NCBI GenBank assembly: GCA_021014945.1
Contig: MU266655.1
Location: 1 to 25,999 of the forward strand
DNA: 25,999 nucleotides
Reading direction: 5' to 3'
Origin: Leucogyrophana mollusca
Lineage: Eukaryota; Basidiomycota; Agaricomycetes; Boletales
Each line of letters begins with the position of its first letter. Positions within the stretch are counted from its first letter, which is position 1. The notes beneath the pieces were generated by a model. It did not search any database. It had not been told where the DNA came from and saw nothing but the letters and a program-made list of their open reading frames with translations. Positions 21,257 to 25,999 of this stretch are shown here, in pieces. The position numbers and the translations under genes are program-made.

Positions 21257-22374
21257 CTCATAAATCCTCGCGCTAGCACCTCATGGCAGCACCGGGACCG
21301 ACTGGAAGAGCTAGTGGCGTCACCTCCGCAGGTGCAAGCTGACGACCTGCCTCCTAGCCCAAGCAGCGTCGGGACTTATGGGATCGCAGAGGATTATAGA
21401 CTGCTCTGGCTATATAGATTCCGCTACTCTTTATGTTACCCACACGACACTCACTACGTCATTTCATAGACCCACAAACTTGTTTGAATTTGTGTTCGTG
21501 TTTCCTTCGTTGTGCCCTCGATTCCGAGGCTCTTGCATAATCGAAGGTAAACGGACATGTAACCTCGTTCAGCGAGTCACTGTTGGTCGGCCACTTCGAT
21601 GCAGCGGATCCGTGGTGAAGTAGGCTGTCCGCGTACCCGTGTTCCCCGGCTAGTAAGTGATCAGGGGAGGTGAACGGAGGAAGGAGGTCTAGTGGTTCGA
21701 TGAGCTACTCCTGCCCCCAGGCTCAGGTCAATGCATGACACATAGACTGACTTGCTGAACGCGTTCTGAAGACCAGTTTGGCGCCTTCAGAAAGATGGCG
21801 TAATGAATCCCCGAGGGACCTCTCGTCTTACCGTCGCCCGACAAGTCCGTACCCTCGATACTGCGGTCTACAAGGCTTTTCCGCGGGAGGACTGATGGTC
21901 CGAAACATGAGTGCGAGAGCTACTTCCGGTAGTCGATAGGGAAAGGGGTGGCAGACCCGGGGATGAGGGCGTTTGATGTAAGCTTGACTAAGACATGCGT
22001 CAGACGAGCCTGACTACATAGCTGCCGCCGTCCTGATTATGTGCGCCAAGCTAGTGATCAGAACTCATTTCAGTAAACCCCAACGTCCATCAAGGCGCCG
22101 TTTGAGAAGTGGTTCCGGATAGGAGCCACCTGCCTTGCGTATGCCGAGGACATGAATGGTTGGCACTTGAAGCTGGGGATACTTGCTGTCTCTGTAGGAG
22201 CGTATGCTTACAACAAGCTCACCTTTAAGCACTTGGCCATCACGTAACTCACAACCCGTCCACAGATTTGCCTTAAATCTTCCCTGATTCACCTCGCATC
22301 CGTCGCATTCATATCTAAGCCATCCCAAGCCCACGCCAGGACAGTCTCCTCGGGCTACATCCAGCTTCCTAGCT
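21257..22374. other. Intergenic region between WD40 copy A and the WD40 relic
   Basis: Contains the 3' part of copy A: possible final exon sequence around 21287-21350, then probable 3' untranslated sequence. The rest, about 21620-22230, has no recognisable gene. A minus-strand 89-codon frame (22334-22065) has no motif. From about 22250 the sequence begins to resemble, weakly, the 5' leader of copies A and B (patches such as CATCCGTCGCATTCATATC). Confidence 0.45.
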
Positions 22375-22640
22375 CTTGACGAAGACTTTCAGGGGGCACA
22401 CCAGTGTTCGTCTGGTCTGTTGCGTACCTGCGCGACAGCGGCGGATGGCTAGTGGGCCCTACGACAAATCCATTCGTATATGAAGCGGGCAGGAGGGAGA
22501 GTGCGCGGTCCATAATTCCGAGGTCGTCGCTTTTGCAATGCTTCCGGACGGCAGGGAATCGCAAGTAAAGACAAAGGCAGGTTTGCTACATAGGATGTAG
22601 GAGAACGAGAAAACCTACAGTGTCCGTGGGTATCGCAAGA
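22375..22640 (+). pseudogene. Decayed WD40 gene relic (third copy)
   Basis: Aligned by eye, this stretch matches the start of exon 1 of copies A and B: TTTCAGGGGGCACACC, TTCGTC, AGTGG, GACAAATCCATTCGTAT, TCCGGACGGC and AATCGCA all occur in the same order and spacing. The frame from 22385 reads TFRGHTSV...MASGPYDKSIRI and then TGA at 22481, exactly where the copies have the blade-1 tryptophan codon TGG. Further small deletions shift the frame after this. Similarity fades near the point equivalent to blade 2 to 3. The relic shows that the cluster had at least three members. Confidence 0.75.
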
Positions 22641-22657
22641 TGGATGGGAGCTGATGA

Positions 22658-22678
22658 GAGTCATCTCTGAGATGACTC
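22658..22678. promoter_or_regulatory. 21-bp palindrome with two inverted TGACTC motifs
   Basis: GAGTCATCTC and GAGATGACTC are perfect reverse complements separated by one base. The right arm continues into TGACTCA (22673-22679), the consensus of Gcn4/AP-1-type bZIP factors, and overlaps TCACGTGA (22677-22684). It lies between the WD40 relic and the kinase fragment. Regulatory function is inferred. Confidence 0.35.
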
Positions 22679-22684
22679 ACGTGA
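22677..22684. promoter_or_regulatory. Palindromic E-box TCACGTGA
   Basis: The same octamer as at 1941-1948, here joined to a bZIP-type palindrome. It may belong to a promoter of the WD40 cluster. Confidence 0.25.
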
Positions 22685-22786
22685 TCGCGTCACAGGTTGT
22701 ATCCACGGTGTAGGGCAGGCAAAGTCAACCCTTGACCCTCAAATTCGACGACACAGCACACATACGACGTCTCCACAGGATATCAG

Positions 22787-22942
22787 TCAGGCTGTTTTGT
22801 TGAAGACCTTCATGGCAATTTCTTCCGCGGGCAAATCTTTCGTCGGCGTGCCAGTGGCAGACCAAACGATGCCGAATGACCCACCAGCCAATTTCACGTC
22901 CCAATGTAAACGGTCCGCCATTGATGTCGAAGATGGATCCAT
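22787..22942 (-). pseudogene. Protein-kinase N-lobe fragment
   Basis: From an ATG at 22942 the minus strand reads 51 codons: MDPSSTSMADRLHWDVKLAG, then GSFGIVWSATGTPTK, then EEIAMKVFNKTA and a TGA. This matches strands beta-1 to beta-3 of a protein kinase, with a glycine-rich loop (AGGSFGIVW, first glycine replaced by Ala) and the IAMK motif whose Lys would hold ATP phosphates. Nothing after beta-3 is recognisable downstream (22786-22680), so catalytic loop and DFG are missing. It is taken as the remnant of a kinase gene transcribed away from WD40 copy B. Kinase identity rests on one short stretch and could be chance. Confidence 0.5.
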
Positions 22943-23545
22943 ATTTTCAAGTCGCGGGGACGACTTCCGAGTTTGTCTTCGGGAACCGGGGAAAGTCGGA
23001 AACCGTCGGGCCTGACAAGCACCGTCTGTAGTTCGCTGGGATTGCAATAGATGGAGGACAGCAGGCGAGCAGACAGACTGGCAAATGTGAGTGACTGGAC
23101 CCAGATCATAGTCGAATCTGGGCCTTTCTACACGAATGGATCGGGGTTCTACCCAGCAAGAGACGTCTTTTCTAGTGCAGCACAGATCGTCCTGGGTTGC
23201 GTTCGTGTCTTCGATGAGGCTTCGCAAGGGGAACCGACGACAATAAGTCACGACTCGGTGATGAGGTTGCTTGTCCTTGTCCTTCCCGGAGTGATCTCCA
23301 TTTGCTCAATGGTTCCTCCCCCACAAGTTAGACTGATATTATTAGATCTAGCGCCGAAGGGCTGTGTCGAGAGCGCTTATCTGTTGGCTAAGAACACATT
23401 CACGGCAGTGCCGCTCATACAGCAACTTCAGCGAGCGTATAGCAAACATGCTCACTTTTGGTCTCTGTCCCTCATAACCCGTAGTCCTCCCCAAATATCG
23501 CCCCGAAACCGTCACCGACTGGCCTATCTCTCCCATCTCCACACG
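22943..23545. other. Upstream region of WD40 copy B
   Basis: About 600 bp showing patchy similarity to the region before copy A (GACCCAGATCAT...GTCGA, GGATCG.GGTTCT, AAGAACACATT, CATACAGCAA), which fits duplication including the promoter. The WD40 reading frame stays open upstream to an ATG at 23051, but the encoded residues do not resemble those before copy A, so it is treated as leader. Confidence 0.5.
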
Positions 23546-25999
23546 ATGTCGAGCCAGGCTGAGTCGAGCCCTTCAGTTGCGCCGACAAGGCTGACAAAGG
23601 TTTTCCAAGGGCATTCCAGCTCCATCGAGTCCGTCGCCTATTTTCCCGATGGACGGCACATAGCGAGTGGGTCTCGAGACAAGACTATTCGTATCTGGAA
23701 TGTCGAGAGCGGGAAACAGCAGGGAGAGGGTTTGAAGCACGATGCCAAAGTCAAAGCTATAGCAATAGCCCCGGACGGCATGAAAATCGCAGGTAGAGTG
23801 GTGGGCGGGTTGATCGTGTGGGATGTGGTGAGACGGAAAAGGCTACGAGAAATCAAAACAGACGACGACTCGGAGCAGAGTGCATATGCGTTGATCGTAG
23901 CCTTTTCCCCAGATGGTCGTTGGATTGCTACTGCATCGTCGGCGAGCACCTCGATACAGCTGTGGGATGTGGACACGGGCAGCCCCGTCAGGGAACTACA
24001 ACAACATGTCGACGTGATATGGTGCTTGTCGTTCTCACCAGATGGTGCACACATTGCCACTGGGTCATTTAAGGGATCTTTCCGAGTGTTGGAGATCTCA
24101 ACCGGCAAGACTGTTGTTGGTCCCGTACAGGGCCATGCGGGTGCGGTGAGATCGCTGGTGTATTCGCCGGACAATCGTCTCCTGGTCACCGCGTCAGCCG
24201 ATGGAAACATTCGAGCATGGGACCCTGCAACGGGACGGGAGATGGGGGGACCAATGCTGCAGCCCAAGAATGTAATCCGGTGTGTTTCGATCAGCACGGA
24301 CGGAAAGAGAATCGCAAGTGCCTCGTCTGACCGGATATTGCGACTGTGGAACTTGGAGACGCGACTACAGGTCGGAGACTCATTCGCTGGTCGACCCTCA
24401 GACTGGAAACACTCTGTAGCATTCTCACCAAATGCACGCTTCGTGGTCAGTGGGGGGACTCAAGACGTCTATTTGTGGGACACAACCGTGGTGCTCGACA
24501 GCGCTGTAAGTGTTGTTCCCAACTCGATACATATGGCACCTGTTCTAACCTCGTCCTTTAGGCGTCTCGACCTATCACCGGCATTCGAGAATCATCTGTA
24601 GGATTCACCCGCGTACGCGCACCATCTTTCCCACTTACATACATCTTTCGTGTAGCCCTCCATCGGTCCTTCGGCACCCGTCACAACGTATCCAAGTCCT
24701 CCCTTTCTCCAACAGAGGCGGACTCCATCCAAGGCTCACGGAGATACTTCCTCGCTCAGCTCTTCTATACTCGAAGTACTGTACCCTTTCGACCTTAGGT
24801 TCGTGGGGGGTCGACCGTGACGCGCCGTCACGTTAGGTTCGTAGGTTCGTCGGGGGGTCGGACGCGTGACGCGGAAAAATTAGGTTCGCAGGATGCAATT
24901 TTCTGCGGTGCGTCGCAACCTGTTGCGACTGATTCGCCGGCTTGGAGGATCACAGGTAAGTCTGTCCGAAGTATTCTAGCCAAGTTTGTGGCTTGCTAAT
25001 TGCACTCTGCCTCAGTCGGGGCTCACACACTGGGCTACAAAAGTCATCTTGTGGAGGAGATGCTGGGATAGTTTCGTGCAGGCAAAACTCCAAAAGATGT
25101 GTACCTTGATGTAACCGTTTGACAGTCTTACAAGTATAGGTGCGCTATGGACTCTCCGTGATCTTCTGCGCACAGAGCCAGAACTTTGGGCGAACATCTT
25201 ACCTTGCACGGCAATACATACTGCTGAAGAGCCAAGTAATGAGCCAGACGACGTGGAGCCCTTCCCATTGGAGGACACCAAGGTCGACGATGATGGGGCA
25301 TCACTCAAGGACCTCCCGGAACATGTGATGACTGCTGGTGCCCATGTTCCTGAGGGATACATGCTCAGTGCAGATGGTCAGCTAGTGATAATGGCCGAAT
25401 CTGAATCCGAGACCTATGAGGTAGTCATTGAGGCACCGAGAGATGATGCCATACCCGACCCGAAGCTGAAGCCAGGCCAAGGTGCAGAGGATGAACTTAA
25501 CCTAGGACGAGGAAAATGGACAGCAAACAAGTTGTACAATGAATACAAGGGTCATTAGACTGTACTTTAGTGTATATCGTCACTTAGAATACATGCGTAC
25601 CGTCGCGCGGATTTTAGGTTCGTCCCCCTCCGAATCGATGTGACTGTCACATCATATAGGTTCAGTTCACGACCCCGCGTGACGTCGTGACGAACCTAAG
25701 GTCGAAAGGCTACAGTAAGCTTGTTTTCCTGCCAGGGCGGGCGCTAATTTCACACCATACAGCTTCCCGCAGCTGTGCAGCCACAACCTGACCGCGCGAA
25801 GGAAAGTGGACGAGCACCGAGTATAGACCGGGATTCGGTCCAATCACACCGGGTATGTTTAAATTAATATTTTATGTGCATCTGTAGTCTCACCGGAGTA
25901 CTCTTTAGAGCCAGTTCGGGAATGGGGTGGGCTCCAGCTTCAGGAAATCTGAAGCTGATTTTGCGGCGTCGCCGAGTTGCCGGTTGGTGGCGCGAGCTG
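23546..25999 (+). CDS. WD40-repeat protein, paralog B (runs off the window, intron enlarged by a transposon)
   Basis: The tandem paralog of copy A. Exon 1 (23546-24505) is also exactly 320 codons and holds the same blades; HVDVIWCLSFSPDGAHIA is identical in both, and the last blade keeps YLWD where A has YLCN. Exons 24562-24597 (12 codons, absent from A), 24656-24775 (40 codons, ends SSSILE), 25763-25852 (30 codons, starts LPAAVQPQP) and a fifth from 25909 all join in phase 0. The intron 24776-25762 contains a 937-bp inverted-repeat element placed in its donor; without the element and one target copy it would be 48 nt, like the 57-nt intron of A. The donor now reads GTACTG instead of the inferred GTAAGC. 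The exon from 25909 does not resemble its counterpart in A, and the gene is cut by the window end. Confidence 0.8.
24562..24597 (+). other. 36-nt exon present only in WD40 copy B
   Basis: The sequence encodes ASRPITGIRESS in phase 0, between a TTTAG acceptor and a GTAGGA donor. Copy A has one continuous 74-nt intron in this position (20277-20350), while copy B has two introns of 56 and 58 nt around this exon. Confidence 0.55.
24779..24804 (+). repeat. Left terminal inverted repeat
   Basis: A 26-bp end starting CTGTACCCTTTCG; it matches the reverse complement of 25690-25715 at 25 of 26 positions. Confidence 0.9.
24893..25558 (+). CDS. Spliced ORF inside the TIR element, function unknown
   Basis: Three exons can be joined: 24893-24955 (21 codons), 25016-25100 and 25140-25558, total 567 nt or 188 residues. 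Intron 24956-25015 has GTAAGT, a GCTAAT branch and CTCAG. Intron 25101-25139 is only 39 nt (GTACCT...TATAG), with a TTTGAC branch. The product starts MQFSAVRRNLLRLIRRLGG and has a Trp-rich basic part (THWATKVILWRRCWDSFV, ALWTLRDLLRTEPELWANIL), then a long acidic part (EEPSNEPDDVEPFPLED, ESESETYEVVIEAPRDD). It ends NLGRGKWTANKLYNEYKGH. I recognise no domain. It could be a captured host gene, an accessory transposition protein, or the stitched remains of a transposase after internal deletion. Orientation is the same as the host gene. Confidence 0.5.
25690..25715 (-). repeat. Right terminal inverted repeat
   Basis: A 26-bp end reading CTACAG at its outer edge. With the following TAAGC it rebuilds the sequence GTAAGC, the presumed original intron donor. 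Confidence 0.9.
25935..25957. repeat. Hairpin, 9-bp perfect stem
   Basis: CAGCTTCAG and CTGAAGCTG pair around GAAAT. It lies where copy B ceases to resemble copy A, and may be part of another insertion continuing past the window. Confidence 0.4.

Larger units (their letters stand above)
24779..25715 (+). mobile_element. 937-bp TIR DNA transposon, TA target duplication
   Basis: The ends are 26-bp inverted repeats, CTGTA(C/G)CCTTTCG followed by ACCTTAGGTTCGT, with a single mismatch at position 6. TA flanks both ends (24777-24778 and 25716-25717). Comparison with WD40 copy A gives the empty site: flanking exon and intron sequences are continuous there. Beneath the ends are repeated TTAGGTTCG motifs (24795, 24833, 24880, 25614 and inverted at 25691; a shorter TAGGTTCG at 24842) and GTGACG-type palindromic sequence, as often seen in cut-and-paste elements. 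The TA duplication suggests Tc1/mariner-like integration, but no transposase or DDE motif is visible, so the superfamily is open. Matching bases also allow a 4-bp AGTA duplication with less symmetrical ends. High similarity of the ends suggests a fairly recent insertion. Confidence 0.88.

Noticed and set aside
21688..21760. tRNA-like TAGTGGTTCGATG segment
   Set aside because: It has an A-box-like string but no B box and no cloverleaf can be drawn.
23638..24297. Long minus-strand frame opposite WD40 copy B, with a similar one opposite copy A (19981-19409)
   Set aside because: They are conserved only because the WD40 exon itself is conserved; no independent signal.
24817..24999. Single-frame 60-codon ORF in the TIR element
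   Set aside because: It starts within the subterminal repeats and crosses the first intron; the spliced frame from 24893 explains the region better.

Overview
The window looks like a piece of a filamentous basidiomycete genome, most likely Agaricomycetes. Most genes are cut by many short introns (about 46-74 nt) with GT-AG ends, CTNAC-type branch sites and YAG acceptors. The families are also typical of mushroom-forming fungi: basidiomycete-type F-box proteins, a 2OG-Fe(II) dioxygenase of an expanded family, WD40 propellers with proline/arginine-rich tails, a secreted GH25 muramidase and a PA14-containing GH3 beta-glucosidase. No bacterial-style operons, CRISPR arrays, rRNA or convincing tRNA genes were seen. 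All exon models were built by eye from splice signals and reading-frame continuity. They were accepted when exon lengths summed to a multiple of three and the family motifs read through the joins.

Layout. 0.2-1.5 kb (-): a 2OG-Fe(II) dioxygenase gene or pseudogene with a one-base frameshift near its 3' end. 2.8-3.9 kb (+): an eight-exon secreted GH25 lysozyme with an 8-nt microexon followed by a GC-AG intron. 4.2-5.2 kb (-): a three-exon, 303-residue protein of unknown function with a basic nuclear-localisation-like stretch, convergent with the lysozyme. 7.0-10.4 kb (+): a 15-exon, 855-residue GH3 beta-glucosidase. 10.7-11.5 kb (-): a four-exon, 199-residue protein of an uncharacterised fungal family. 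12.7-14.2 kb (+) and 14.5-16.0 kb (-): two convergent F-box/leucine-rich proteins. 16.1-19.3 kb: a long stretch without a supportable gene. 19.3-26.0 kb: a tandem WD40 cluster with an intact copy (A), a decayed relic, a protein-kinase N-lobe fragment on the opposite strand, and a second copy (B) that runs off the window.

The most notable structure is in WD40 copy B. A 937-bp element with 26-bp terminal inverted repeats (25 of 26 matching) sits within a duplicated TA at the 5' splice site of an intron that is intact in copy A. It turned a roughly 48-nt intron into a 987-nt one, altered the donor, and contains its own three-exon open reading frame (188 residues, no domain I recognise). This may be an undescribed non-autonomous or cargo-bearing DNA transposon family.

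Functional reading. The lysozyme would attack bacterial peptidoglycan outside the cell. The beta-glucosidase lacks a signal peptide and may act on glucosides inside the cell. The F-box proteins would select targets for SCF ubiquitin ligases. The WD40 propellers are probable scaffolds. Nothing in the sequence shows that these genes form a single pathway.
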